A DNA stretch of 64,000 nt from Mucilaginibacter oryzae (GCF_003148845.1 NZ_QGHA01000009.1:1-64000); one strand, 5' to 3'. Positions 9,136 to 17,968 are shown, counted from the first letter of the stretch. Notes: generated by a model not told the origin, from the letters alone. A program made the numbers and translations.

Positions 9136-9310
9136 GATTTTGAATATTTAAAATGTTGTTGATATTGTGTGTTTGTTATTTTCAATGATCAAATGAACAA
9201 CATTATTTTCACCCGCTAAAAAGCGTTATACCAGCGCCTTAAACTTATATACCAATAGCCGAAAGCATTCGGCAAACGCCAAAAACGCATAAATTATCCA
9301 TATTTTACAA

Positions 9311-9389
9311 GTTGATCTAAAAATCCAGGGTGTTGATCGGTAGTTTAAGCTGGTTGATCGAATACGAAGTATTTGTTACCTGCAAATAC
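9311..9389. promoter_or_regulatory. Three in-phase GTTGATC direct repeats plus a GTATTTG inverted repeat
   Basis: GTTGATC occurs at 9311, 9332 and 9353, each exactly 21 bp apart (two helical turns), so a protein bound at each copy would sit on the same DNA face. Directly after is an inverted repeat GTATTTG-N7-CAAATAC at 9369-9389. The array lies 70-150 bp before the GH31 start and also upstream of the divergent small exported protein. It reads as an operator array for a regulator encoded elsewhere; the regulator is unknown. Confidence 0.5.
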
Positions 9390-9460
9390 GCATTTTGTAA
9401 AACCAATAAAATTTAGCTGCGTTGCTTTCTTATACCTCCAACTAAAACGGCAGCTAAAGC

Positions 9461-11725
9461 ATGAATGCAGAGATCATAGGCAACGTACAGGGCGTTAAAC
9501 AACAGGATGGCGTTTTAATCCTCAAAACCGCCGAAGCGGAAGCAAGGGTTTATAGCTATAGCCCCACCATTATCAGGGTAAATATCAGTAAACAGCATCT
9601 GGAAAGGGATGAATCCTTCGCGGTGATCCGGCAACCGGTGACCGGTTTTGATTTTGATGAATCGTCGGCTTATATTGATGTTTTTACCCCGGCGCTTAAA
9701 TTGCGCATCCAGAAATCGCCTTTGAGGTTTAATTTTTTCACCAACACAGGCATGCCCTTAAGCGCTGATGATGAGCGTTACGGAACTACCTGGCAAGGCG
9801 AACGGGTAATTACCTATCGTAAAATTTATGCTGATGAAAAATTTATCGGCCTTGGTGAAAAGGCGGGCGATTTGAACCGTCGCGGCACATCATACACCAA
9901 CTGGAATACCGATGCGGTAGATTATACGCCCAAAACCGACCCCTTGTATAAAACCTTCCCGTTCTTTATTGGCCTGCACAGCGGCCTTACCTACGGGTTG
10001 TTTTTTGATAACACGCACAAAAGCTATTTTGATTTCGGCGCATCTACCGATGAGCAGATGAGTTGGTTCGGTGCCGATGGCGGCGATATGAACTACTATT
10101 TTTTCGGCGCGCAGGGGGTTGCGCAAATCATTGAAGATTATACCTGGCTTACCGGCCGGATGGAAATGCCGCCGCTCTGGAGCCTCGGTTATCAGCAATG
10201 CCGGTGGAGCTACATGAGCAGCGACGAGGTGTTGAAGATAGCCAAAACATTTCGGGATAAGCAGATCCCCGCCGATGTGATCTATTGCGATATCGATTAC
10301 ATGGACAATTTCAAGATCTTCACCTGGAACAAAGAAACATTTCCTGAACCCAAAAAGATGATCGACGAGTTGAAGCAATTGGGCTTTAAGCTGGTCACCA
10401 TTGTTGATCCGGGAATTAAGATAGAAAACGGCTACAAGCAATACGACGAGGGCCTCGATAAAGGCTACTTTGCCACCTACCCCGATGGCGAAAACTATAC
10501 GGGCTATGTGTGGCCGGGCCGCTGCCATTTCCCCGATTTTTTCAGGGAGGAGGTACGCGAATGGTGGGGATCGGCATTTACAGCACTTGCCGAGCCGGGT
10601 GTTGATGGTTTTTGGAATGACATGAATGAGCCCGCCGTTTGGAACCAGAACATTCCCTGGATGGTAAAGTTCGGCGATAAATATATGCCCGAGGTACGCA
10701 ACGCCTACGGCATGCAAATGGCCCGGGCTACTTACGAGGGGACACGAGAGATATTAGGCAATAAACGCCCCTTTGTACTCACCCGGGCGGCTTATGCCGG
10801 TACACAACGCTATTCGGCCATCTGGACGGGCGATAACACCGGTACAGATGAGCACCTGCTGTTCGGTCAGCGCCTGGTTAATAGCTTAGGCATTACCGGA
10901 ATGAGTTTTACAGGTGTTGACATCGGCGGCTTCAGCGGCAACCCTACACCAGAGTTAATGGTTCGCTGGAACTCGTTGGGTACCTATACCCCGATGTTCC
11001 GTAACCACGCCATACAAGGCAGCAAAATGCGCGAACCATGGGAATGGGGCGAAGAATATGAACAGATTATTAAAAAAGATATTGAGCAGCGGTATAAACT
11101 ACTTCCTTATATCTACTCGGGCTTTTATCAATCAACCCAGACAGGCCTGCCGCTAAGCCGTACACTGGCCATTGAACATGCTTTCGACGACAGTGTTTAT
11201 GATATCCGTTTTCAAAACCAGTTTATGTTTGGCAATTCCATTTTGGTGGCCCCGGTTGTGAGTACCGAATTAACAGCAGATGTTTACCTGCCCGAAGGAT
11301 CGTGGTACCGTTTTGGGTCGGATAAGATTTATGAGGGCGGGCAGGTTATTCATGTGCCCTCCCCACTAACCGATTTGCCGGTGTTTATAAAAGCAGGCGG
11401 TATAATCCCGATGCAAAGCGGTGTGCAAAATACAAGCGAGCAGGGTGACGGCATTTTATATATCCATGTTTGGAACGGAGCTGAACCCAACAGCTTTGTT
11501 TATTATGAAGACGATGGTACATCGTACGATTACGAGCAGGGTGTTTATTATAAGAGGTTGATCAGTTTTGATCCGGTGAAGATAGTGTTGCGCTTATCGC
11601 CTGTCCAAGGTGTTTTTAAATCAAGATTTGAACAGCTAAGGATTGTTTTGCATGGGTTTGGGGAAAAAGGATTAAAAGATGAGCTGATTGAAAATACAAC
11701 AGAAGAAATCGTAATTGAATTTTAA
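9461..11725 (+). CDS. Glycoside hydrolase family 31 alpha-glucosidase
   Basis: A 754-residue enzyme that removes alpha-linked glucose (or xylose) units. Domain order: N-terminal beta-sandwich (about 1-230), TIM barrel (about 235-590) and C-terminal beta domains with the DUF5110-like end. The nucleophile is Asp387 in WNDMNEP and the acid/base is Asp458 in WTGDNTGTDEH; both GH31 signatures are intact. No signal peptide is visible at the chosen start, so it is probably cytoplasmic and acts on imported oligosaccharides. It is not beside a SusC/SusD locus. An unusual array of direct repeats lies upstream and may control it. Alpha-glucosidase versus alpha-xylosidase is not settled by reading. Confidence 0.93.
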   Translation: MNAEIIGNVQGVKQQDGVLILKTAEAEARVYSYSPTIIRVNISKQHLERDESFAVIRQPVTGFDFDESSAYIDVFTPALKLRIQKSPLRFNFFTNTGMPLSADDERYGTTWQGERVITYRKIYADEKFIGLGEKAGDLNRRGTSYTNWNTDAVDYTPKTDPLYKTFPFFIGLHSGLTYGLFFDNTHKSYFDFGASTDEQMSWFGADGGDMNYYFFGAQGVAQIIEDYTWLTGRMEMPPLWSLGYQQCRWSYMSSDEVLKIAKTFRDKQIPADVIYCDIDYMDNFKIFTWNKETFPEPKKMIDELKQLGFKLVTIVDPGIKIENGYKQYDEGLDKGYFATYPDGENYTGYVWPGRCHFPDFFREEVREWWGSAFTALAEPGVDGFWNDMNEPAVWNQNIPWMVKFGDKYMPEVRNAYGMQMARATYEGTREILGNKRPFVLTRAAYAGTQRYSAIWTGDNTGTDEHLLFGQRLVNSLGITGMSFTGVDIGGFSGNPTPELMVRWNSLGTYTPMFRNHAIQGSKMREPWEWGEEYEQIIKKDIEQRYKLLPYIYSGFYQSTQTGLPLSRTLAIEHAFDDSVYDIRFQNQFMFGNSILVAPVVSTELTADVYLPEGSWYRFGSDKIYEGGQVIHVPSPLTDLPVFIKAGGIIPMQSGVQNTSEQGDGILYIHVWNGAEPNSFVYYEDDGTSYDYEQGVYYKRLISFDPVKIVLRLSPVQGVFKSRFEQLRIVLHGFGEKGLKDELIENTTEEIVIEF

Positions 11726-11768
11726 AATTCTATAGAATGCTGATTATATTGGGCTAAGTATTTTAACG

Positions 11769-12227
11769 ATGGCCAATACCTTTTCACAGATTTATCTTCA
11801 GTTCGTTTTCGCCGTTAAAGGCAGGGAAAGCCTAATTTCGAAAAGTAATAAGGAGGAATTGCATAAATATATTACGGTACTGATACAAAATCGTGGTGTT
11901 AAACTGCTTGCCATTAATTGCATGCCTGATCATACCCATATTTTTGTTGGCTACAAACCAAGTATCTTAATTTCTGATTTTGTAAAGGAAATTAAAGTTG
12001 AGAGCAATGAATTTATCAACAGTAAAGGTTGGGTACGAGGAAAATTCAGTTGGCAGGAAGGTTATGGTATTTTTTCATATTCTCACTCGCAGATTGATTC
12101 CGTAGTAAAGTATATCCAAAACCAGGAAATTCATCACCAGAAAAAGTCATTTAAGCAGGAGTTCACAAAGTTATTGGAGAAATTTGAAATTCCTTTTGAA
12201 GAGAGATATTTGTTCGATTTCTGGTAA
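11769..12227 (+). CDS. RAYT/IS200-like Y1 transposase
   Basis: A 152-residue HUH single-strand transposase. The HUH motif is His55-x-His57 in PDHTHIFV, and the likely catalytic tyrosine is Tyr115 in VVKYIQNQ. The spacing and the short HHQKKSF region after the tyrosine fit REP-associated tyrosine transposases (RAYTs) and small IS200-like enzymes. It appears intact. About 35 bp after the stop lies a nested palindrome (12264-12414), the kind of structure these enzymes recognise. RAYTs usually act on dispersed REP elements rather than moving themselves. I noticed no other copy of this palindrome in the window. Confidence 0.85.
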   Translation: MANTFSQIYLQFVFAVKGRESLISKSNKEELHKYITVLIQNRGVKLLAINCMPDHTHIFVGYKPSILISDFVKEIKVESNEFINSKGWVRGKFSWQEGYGIFSYSHSQIDSVVKYIQNQEIHHQKKSFKQEFTKLLEKFEIPFEERYLFDFW

Positions 12228-12263
12228 TAAAGCTTGCCGTGGATGATTTGCGTGATTGATATA

Positions 12264-12414
12264 GGAGGCACCTACGGAGCCAGGAATACCCATTCATTTT
12301 CCTACAAACATGGTACTCCTACGGAGTTGTAGCTGCGCATGGTTTTCAAACTCCGTAGGAGTACCATGTTTGTAGCCAAAATTGTTTCAGCATATTGGCT
12401 CCGCAGGTGCCTCC
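12264..12414. repeat. Nested inverted repeats next to the RAYT gene (REP/BIME-like)
   Basis: Outer arms: GGAGGCACCTACGGAGCCA at 12264-12282 pairs with 12396-12414 with one mismatch. Inner arms: a perfect 27-bp inverted repeat, 12302-12328 with 12349-12375, around a 20-base loop. The core CTACGGAG / CTCCGTAG recurs in all four arms, so the structure looks like two REP-like hairpins in opposite orientation. In RNA or single-stranded DNA it would form a cruciform-like hairpin of over 100 bases. Confidence 0.85.
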
Positions 12415-12450
12415 TTCTACGCCCTGCTATCCCGTTTCAATCCCAGAAAA

Positions 12451-12484
12451 AAAGCCCGGTCTGGAACTAACCAAACCGGGCTTT
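12451..12484 (-). terminator. Rho-independent terminator of dnaK
   Basis: A 10-bp perfect stem (AAAGCCCGGT / ACCGGGCTTT) with a 14-base loop, followed on the minus strand by a run of T, 22 bases past the dnaK stop codon. Confidence 0.85.
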
Positions 12485-12505
12485 ATATTATCGAAACGAA
12501 ATCGA

Positions 12506-14407
12506 TTATTTCACTTCTTCAAAATCAACGTCTGTTACTGTATCAGCGTTATCCTGGGCGCCTGCGCCTGGCTGGCCACCGTTTGGCGCGCCCTGGGCTG
12601 CCTCGGCAGAAGCTTTGTACATATCTTCAGAGGCTGCGGTCCACGCTGTGTTCAACTCGGTCTGAGCGGCTTCGATAGCATCGAAGTTCTTAGCTGCATA
12701 AGCCTCTTTCAATTTAGCCAAACCAGCTTCGATAGGCGCTTTTTTATCAGCAGGGATCTTATCGCCATACTCTTTCAGTTGCTTTTCTGTCGAGAAGATC
12801 AGGGCATCAGCACCGTTCAGTTTTTCAACTTCCTCTTTTGCCTTTCTGTCAGCATCAGCGTTGGCTTCAGCTTCGTCCTTCATCTTTTTGATCTCGGCAT
12901 CAGTTAAGCCAGATGAAGCTTCGATACGGATTTTTTGCTCTTTACCGGTAGCTTTATCTTTAGCAGATACATGCAGGATACCGTTGGCATCAATATCGAA
13001 AGTTACTTCAATCTGAGGCACACCGCGAGGTGCTGGTGGGATACCATCCAGGTGGAAACGGCCGATAGTACGGTTACCTGCAGCCATTGGACGCTCACCT
13101 TGCAAAATGTGGATCTCAACAGATGGCTGGCTATCGCTGGCAGTTGAGAAAGTTTCTGATTTTTTAGTTGGGATCGTAGTATTTGCCTCAATCAGTTTGG
13201 TCATCACACCACCCATGGTTTCAATACCTAATGAAAGCGGGGTAACGTCCAATAACAATACATCCTTAACCTCACCGGTTAATACACCACCCTGGATAGC
13301 AGCACCGATGGCCACAACCTCATCCGGGTTAACACCTTTTGAAGGCGCTTTACCAAAGAATTTTTGTACGGCTTCCTGGATAGCAGGGATACGGGTTGAA
13401 CCACCTACTAAAATCACTTCGTCAATATCAGAAGTGCTTAAACCGGCATTTTTCAGGGCCGATTTACAAGGCTCAATAGTACGTTTGATCAGGCTGTCGG
13501 CAAGTTGCTCAAATTTAGCACGGGTTAAAGTTTTAACTAAGTGCTTAGGCATACCGTCAACAGCAGTGATGTAAGGTAAGTTAACCTCAGTTTGAGCTGA
13601 GCTTGATAACTCGATTTTAGCTTTCTCAGCCGATTCTTTTAAACGTTGTAAAGCCATTGGGTCTCTACGCAGGTCTAAACCTTCGTCAACCTTAAACTCG
13701 TCGGCTAACCAATCGATAATTACCTGGTCAAAGTCGTCACCACCTAAGTGTGTATCACCATCGGTTGCTTTTACTTCAAATACGCCATCACCTAATTCCA
13801 GTACAGATACGTCATGAGTACCGCCACCGCAGTCAAACACAACTATCTTCATATCTTTATGCGCTTTATCAAAGCCGTAAGCCAAAGCAGCAGCAGTAGG
13901 CTCGTTAATGATACGGCGAACTTTTAAACCGGCAATTTCACCGGCTTCTTTAGTAGCCTGGCGTTGCGCATCGTTAAAGTAAGCAGGTACGGTAATAACC
14001 GCTTCGGATACTTCGGTGCCTAAAAAGTCTTCGGCGGTTTTCTTCATTTTTTGAAGGATCATGGCCGAGATTTCTTGCGGCGTATATTTACGGTCGCCAA
14101 TTTCAACACGAGGAGTGTTATTGTCGCCCTTAACTACCTTGTAAGGTACACGGGCAACCTCGCTTGATACTTCGCTAAACTGGTTACCCATAAAGCGTTT
14201 AATCGACGAAATGGTTTTGGTAGGGTTAGTGATGGCCTGGCGTTTTGCAGGATCACCAACTTTACGTTCGCCATTATCAATAAAAGCTACTACAGACGGC
14301 GTAGTACGTTTACCCTCGCTGTTTGCTATAACTACAGGCTCGTTACCTTCCATTACAGCAACGCAGGAGTTTGTTGTTCCTAAGTCGATTCCAATTATTT
14401 TAGACAT
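12506..14407 (-). CDS. Chaperone DnaK (Hsp70)
   Basis: ATP-driven cytoplasmic chaperone that binds exposed hydrophobic peptides with DnaJ and GrpE. The 633-residue length is normal. The nucleotide-binding domain opens with KIIGIDLGTTNSCVAVMEG (phosphate 1) and contains IVFDCGGGTHDVSVLE (phosphate 2), where Cys-Gly-Gly-Gly replaces the commoner LGGG. The substrate domain is marked by LLLDVTPLSLGIET, and the C-terminus has the Gly/Gln/Ala-rich linker ending in TVTDVDFEEVK. dnaJ and grpE are not adjacent. I see no CIRCE element (TTAGCACTC-N9-GAGTGCTAA) upstream, so heat control is probably not through HrcA at this promoter. Confidence 0.98.
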   Translation of the reverse strand: MSKIIGIDLGTTNSCVAVMEGNEPVVIANSEGKRTTPSVVAFIDNGERKVGDPAKRQAITNPTKTISSIKRFMGNQFSEVSSEVARVPYKVVKGDNNTPRVEIGDRKYTPQEISAMILQKMKKTAEDFLGTEVSEAVITVPAYFNDAQRQATKEAGEIAGLKVRRIINEPTAAALAYGFDKAHKDMKIVVFDCGGGTHDVSVLELGDGVFEVKATDGDTHLGGDDFDQVIIDWLADEFKVDEGLDLRRDPMALQRLKESAEKAKIELSSSAQTEVNLPYITAVDGMPKHLVKTLTRAKFEQLADSLIKRTIEPCKSALKNAGLSTSDIDEVILVGGSTRIPAIQEAVQKFFGKAPSKGVNPDEVVAIGAAIQGGVLTGEVKDVLLLDVTPLSLGIETMGGVMTKLIEANTTIPTKKSETFSTASDSQPSVEIHILQGERPMAAGNRTIGRFHLDGIPPAPRGVPQIEVTFDIDANGILHVSAKDKATGKEQKIRIEASSGLTDAEIKKMKDEAEANADADRKAKEEVEKLNGADALIFSTEKQLKEYGDKIPADKKAPIEAGLAKLKEAYAAKNFDAIEAAQTELNTAWTAASEDMYKASAEAAQGAPNGGQPGAGAQDNADTVTDVDFEEVK

Positions 14408-14664
14408 ATATGATTGTTTTTCGTTATTGATTTATTGTTTACTAACCTCTGCTGTTTATCAATGCCTGTGCCAATATACCGATGGCAGTAAAATTTAACT
14501 TTTATTGTCAGTTCATACCGAGGGCGGCAGTTTGGCTTACACTGCAATGACAGGTTGGCAGAACCAAAAGAGGTTAAAGGGAAAAGGTTAAGGGCGAAAG
14601 GTTTCTTTGCGTTTGCTATTTGTCAGGATATAATTTAACTTGTTCCTGAACTTTAAACATTATC

Positions 14665-14955
14665 ATGAAATATATCAGGGAAGGTAATAACCGCTTCGGA
14701 ACAGTACTCTATACCATCGACGGAAATTACGTACGCAAAGGCCAGGGCCGATTTGGCGATATCCTGTATACCATAGATGGTAAAATAGTGAAGCAAGGCC
14801 AGGGCATGTTTGGCGAGGTTGTTTGCAATATTGATGACAACCTGATCAGGAAGGGTCGCACGCTGTTTGGCGATGTGCTGTATAATATCGATGGCCGTTT
14901 TGTGCGGGAGGGCCGGAGCAGGTTTGGGGAGATTAAGTTTTATATTGATGAGTGA
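14665..14955 (+). CDS. Small 19-residue-repeat protein (beta-flower-like)
   Basis: A 96-residue protein built of about four and a half copies of one 19-residue unit, roughly V-R-x-G-x-x-R-F-G-D-I-L-Y-T-I-D-G-x-x. Aligned units begin at residues 4, 23, 42, 61 and 80. Each unit should form a short beta hairpin, and the regular period suggests a closed propeller or flower-like fold. It resembles proteins called 4-fold or 5-fold beta-flower proteins; that name is recalled, not searched. No signal peptide or membrane segment. It lies 92 bp before the ATPase gene on the same strand, but its base composition is more like the host genes than like that AT-rich cassette. Confidence 0.7.
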   Translation: MKYIREGNNRFGTVLYTIDGNYVRKGQGRFGDILYTIDGKIVKQGQGMFGEVVCNIDDNLIRKGRTLFGDVLYNIDGRFVREGRSRFGEIKFYIDE

Positions 14956-15047
14956 GGGGGATATTAATGGCAATTATATTAAAAGGCCTATTTCTTCAGC
15001 GACATCCGCTTAAATATTCATTACCTTTGGTTCTATACCGCTTTTAA

Positions 15048-16217
15048 ATGATTATTAAAAGATTAATATTAGAAAATTGGAAAAACTTTCCGATTGTTGA
15101 TGTCGACCTGAATGACAGAGTATTTATTGTCGGTCCAAATGCTGCCGGAAAATCAAATTTATTAGATTCAATTAGATTCTTAAGGGATGTAGTAAAACAA
15201 GGCGGTGGTTTACAGTATGCCGTAGAAAACCGCGGAGGTATTCGAAAAATTCGCTCTTTATCTGCGAGAGCAATTTCACATGTGTCAATAGAAATGCATT
15301 TAGGAGAACCTAATGATGAAACTCCTAAATGGAAGTATAAATTAGTTTTCAAGCACACTGGTGGTGGGCTTTTCAAAAATGAAGTAGCAATAACGCGTGA
15401 AAGTGTTTGGTCAAGAGAAAAATCAGATTATATTTTAAATCGTCCTAATGCAGCAGAAGAAGACTCTGAAACGCTAAAATATACACATTTAGAGCAGATT
15501 ACGACTAACAAAGGGTTTAGAGAGATATACAATTTTTTTAGTGAAATCCAGTATCTTCATATTGTACCTCAGTTGGTTAGAGATCACAACTCTTATTTTT
15601 TATCAAAAGATAAAGAGGACTTCTATGGCCGCAATTTTCTTGAAAAGATCTCCGTGGTGAATGATCGTACGAAGAAAGCTTATTTAAGAAGTATTAATGA
15701 GGTTCTAAAATTAGCGGTTCCTCAAATTGAAAGTCTTGAATTTAAAAAAGACAATGTAGGTATTCCGCACTTAGAAGCCAGATATTTGCACTGGAGGGCG
15801 AAAGGCAACAAGCAGCAAGAAGATCAATTCTCCGATGGAACCTTAAGATTGATAGGCTTATTATGGGCTTTATTAGATGGTAGTGAAACCGTTTTGTTAG
15901 AAGAACCTGAAATTAATCTTCATTCAGAGATAATTAAACAATTGCCTGAATTTATTTCAAGCCTTCAAAGAAGAAAGTCAAAAACAAGACAGGTGATCAT
16001 AACCACTCATAGTTATGAGATGTTGGATAATTCCGGTATAAGCAGCGAAGAAATATTAATACTTATTCCATCTAAAGAAGGCACTGCTATAGAAGTTGCT
16101 TCTAATCTAAACGAAATTAATTCTATCATACAAGCAGGGTTTACTCCTGCACAAGCAACTATCAAGATTACCTCGCCTAAAGACATATCGAAGATCTCAC
16201 AGCTCAAATTATTTTAG
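15048..16217 (+). CDS. AAA/SMC-like ATPase, first gene of a putative defence pair
   Basis: A 389-residue ABC/SMC-type ATPase of the AAA15/OLD-like group. Walker A is GPNAAGKS (29-36); the signature motif is in QFSDGTLRLIGLLWAL (about 258-273); Walker B with catalytic glutamate is VLLEEPEINLHS (about 281-292); the switch histidine is in ITTHSYEML (about 316-324). There is no C-terminal TOPRIM domain as in OLD nucleases; instead the adjacent gene encodes a TOPRIM-like protein, beginning immediately after this stop (TAGATG). Both genes are clearly more AT-rich than their surroundings, a sign of transfer. ATPase plus TOPRIM pairs are known anti-phage systems (PARIS, AbiL-like, Gabija-related), which suggests this one is too. 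Confidence 0.85.
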   Translation: MIIKRLILENWKNFPIVDVDLNDRVFIVGPNAAGKSNLLDSIRFLRDVVKQGGGLQYAVENRGGIRKIRSLSARAISHVSIEMHLGEPNDETPKWKYKLVFKHTGGGLFKNEVAITRESVWSREKSDYILNRPNAAEEDSETLKYTHLEQITTNKGFREIYNFFSEIQYLHIVPQLVRDHNSYFLSKDKEDFYGRNFLEKISVVNDRTKKAYLRSINEVLKLAVPQIESLEFKKDNVGIPHLEARYLHWRAKGNKQQEDQFSDGTLRLIGLLWALLDGSETVLLEEPEINLHSEIIKQLPEFISSLQRRKSKTRQVIITTHSYEMLDNSGISSEEILILIPSKEGTAIEVASNLNEINSIIQAGFTPAQATIKITSPKDISKISQLKLF

Positions 16218-16874
16218 ATGGAATCTATTTATATTGCAGGCGAAGATGATGTAACAAAAGCCTGCTTAAGAAAAATAATATCACACTACGCTCCTGATTC
16301 AAAAATTATCACTGAGCTACCGGCAAGAGGAGGGCAATTAAAAAGCTTAATTGAGAATTTCAATAAGTTATCACTCGCTTATCCTGTTATATTATTGATG
16401 GATTTAGATGCTGCGAATTGTGCTCCGTTATTAAAAGCAGAATGTTTTAAAGGAATTAAGCAGTCGAATAGTTTTATATTTAACATAGCCTGCGATGAAG
16501 CGGAAGCTTGGCTCATGTCTGATAGAAGCACATTTGCAAAATATTTTAAAGTACCTTTAGATTCTATTCCAGCCGTAGGAAACATCGGCAGTAAAATGAA
16601 ACCTTATAAAGAATTGGCCTTTAAATATAAGTCTAGTTTATTTTTAACACGTGATCTTATTTTAAAATCCACGGATAGCAATTATATTAAGATGATGCAC
16701 CCCAAGGTAGGAGCGAGTAAAGGGCCTGAATATAATATGGCTATAATTCCCTTTATCGACAGCCATTGGGACATTGAAGAAGCCAGGTTAAATTCCGATA
16801 GTTTGAATAAGACGATTTTACGGATTGAGAAATATATTCAAAATCAAAGATCAATAGTTAAAAAAAGTAAATAA
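16218..16874 (+). CDS. TOPRIM-like DUF4276-type protein, second gene of the putative defence pair
   Basis: A 218-residue protein whose N-terminus reads as a TOPRIM-type fold: a glutamate after the first strand (YIAGEDDVTKA, Glu9) and a DxD pair after a later strand (ILLMDLDAAN, Asp62 and Asp64). The DEAEAWLMSD motif (93-102) resembles the E-x-WLLAD motif of DUF4276 proteins. TOPRIM proteins cut nucleic acid or handle nucleotides with bound metal. The start codon abuts the ATPase stop with no spacer, implying tight co-translation and probably a complex. It is likely the effector or nuclease arm. The family assignment is from motif memory; RloB- or DUF4435-type relatives are the alternatives. 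Confidence 0.7.
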   Translation: MESIYIAGEDDVTKACLRKIISHYAPDSKIITELPARGGQLKSLIENFNKLSLAYPVILLMDLDAANCAPLLKAECFKGIKQSNSFIFNIACDEAEAWLMSDRSTFAKYFKVPLDSIPAVGNIGSKMKPYKELAFKYKSSLFLTRDLILKSTDSNYIKMMHPKVGASKGPEYNMAIIPFIDSHWDIEEARLNSDSLNKTILRIEKYIQNQRSIVKKSK

Positions 16875-17272
16875 TAAGATATGTATCTAATATTCAGTAA
16901 CTTATACAAAATCGCTACCTTCTCTGATACTTAAGACACCACAAAGGCTTATCCTATTGCCTTGAATTGCATAACAAATAGCTGTACTTTATCGCTATGC
17001 ATCCATTTTTGATAAGCGAAGTTAATTTTGCCCGTCTGTCGGCGGTTTAGCGCAGTATAACCCAAGGTGTAAACAGGTCAAGTCCCTAACTTAAAGCCAA
17101 TAAATAAACATATCATCTACTTCGATGAGGCGCCATAACTCAAATAACAAATCTTTTTACTGATTTCCAGTAACGTAATTCAGAGACTTTAAGTGATTTG
17201 GTACCACGGTGTACGCTTCACTAAACCCACGGCAGTAAACAATCAAAAAATCCATGCAAGTCAATAAAAACA
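16875..17272. other. AT-rich gap after the putative defence pair
   Basis: About 400 bases hold no open frame that looks coding, no tRNA and no clear repeat. The composition drifts from AT-rich beside the cassette to mixed sequence near the ribosomal operon. No inverted repeats marking a mobile-element end were found. Confidence 0.4.
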
Positions 17273-17304
17273 AAATCGGCCCGCTCAAATAAGTGGGCCG
17301 ATTT
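17273..17304 (-). terminator. Terminator at the end of the ribosomal operon
   Basis: A 10-bp perfect stem (AAATCGGCCC / GGGCCGATTT) with a 12-base loop and, on the minus strand, a TTTTGTTTTTATT tract, 27 bases past the rplQ stop codon. It marks the 3' end of the rplC-rplQ operon. Confidence 0.88.
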
Positions 17305-17330
17305 CTGTATCTGTTAAGCTGAATAATTAA

Positions 17331-17876
17331 TTATTCGCCTTTTTCAGCGTTTTCTTCGTTTTCAGAAGTTGCGGGCGCTTCAGCAGCCGGTTCTTCTTTA
17401 ACGTCTTCAACAACTACAGCTTCATCAGCAGCTACAGGAGCAACAGCTTTAGCTTTTGAACCACCACGACGACGGGTTGATTTTTTAGCAGGAGCAGCAG
17501 CGTCAGCACCGTAAACAGTGTTGTAATCAACAAGCTCAATGATTGCCATTTCAGCGTTATCGCCTAAACGGTTTTCTAACTTGATGATACGGGTGTAACC
17601 ACCCGGGCGGTTAGCAATTTTCTCAGCAACCTCGCGGAAAAGGATCGCGGTAGCGTCTTTATCCTGCAGGTAGCTAAACACTGTACGGCGTGAGTGCGTA
17701 GTATCGTTTTTTGATTTTGTTAAAAGTGGCTCAACATAACCGCGTAAAACTTTTGCTTTTGCTAATGTTGTAGTAATACGCTTGTGTAAAATAAGCGAAG
17801 TTGCCATGTTAGCCAACATCGCTTTGCGGTGGGCTGTAGTACGGCCTAAGTGATTGTTTTTGTTTCCGTGTCTCAT
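17331..17876 (-). CDS. 50S ribosomal protein L17
   Basis: Large-subunit protein bL17. The conserved domain covers about residues 1-118 (MRHGNKNNHLGRTTAHRKAM, GGYTRIIKLENRLGDNAEMA). It is followed by a 60-residue tail that is first Arg/Lys-rich (KKSTRRRGGSKAK), then Ala/Glu-rich and acidic. Such tails vary among Bacteroidota and are absent in the 127-residue E. coli protein. Last gene of the operon, 141 bp after rpoA, followed by a terminator. Confidence 0.97.
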   Translation of the reverse strand: MRHGNKNNHLGRTTAHRKAMLANMATSLILHKRITTTLAKAKVLRGYVEPLLTKSKNDTTHSRRTVFSYLQDKDATAILFREVAEKIANRPGGYTRIIKLENRLGDNAEMAIIELVDYNTVYGADAAAPAKKSTRRRGGSKAKAVAPVAADEAVVVEDVKEEPAAEAPATSENEENAEKGE

Positions 17877-17968
17877 TGTTTTATATATTTCACGTGCATA
17901 CCGTTGGGCGATAGGCTCAAGCCCTCGGAATTATGCTTTCGCTTAATTAATATTAGTGCAAAAAAAAG

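Noticed and set aside
9890..10717. A 275-codon open frame antisense to the GH31 gene
   Set aside because: It lies wholly inside a well-supported gene, has no recognisable domain, and reflects codon bias of the sense strand.
12264..12414. CRISPR array or riboswitch
   Set aside because: The repeats are inverted, not evenly spaced direct repeats; no cas genes; the structure fits a REP/BIME element.
12395..12907. A plus-strand open frame over the dnaK end and terminator
   Set aside because: Begins in the REP-like palindrome and runs through the dnaK terminator and coding sequence; no protein likeness.
14408..14664. CIRCE heat-shock operator upstream of dnaK
   Set aside because: No TTAGCACTC-N9-GAGTGCTAA or close variant found on reading.
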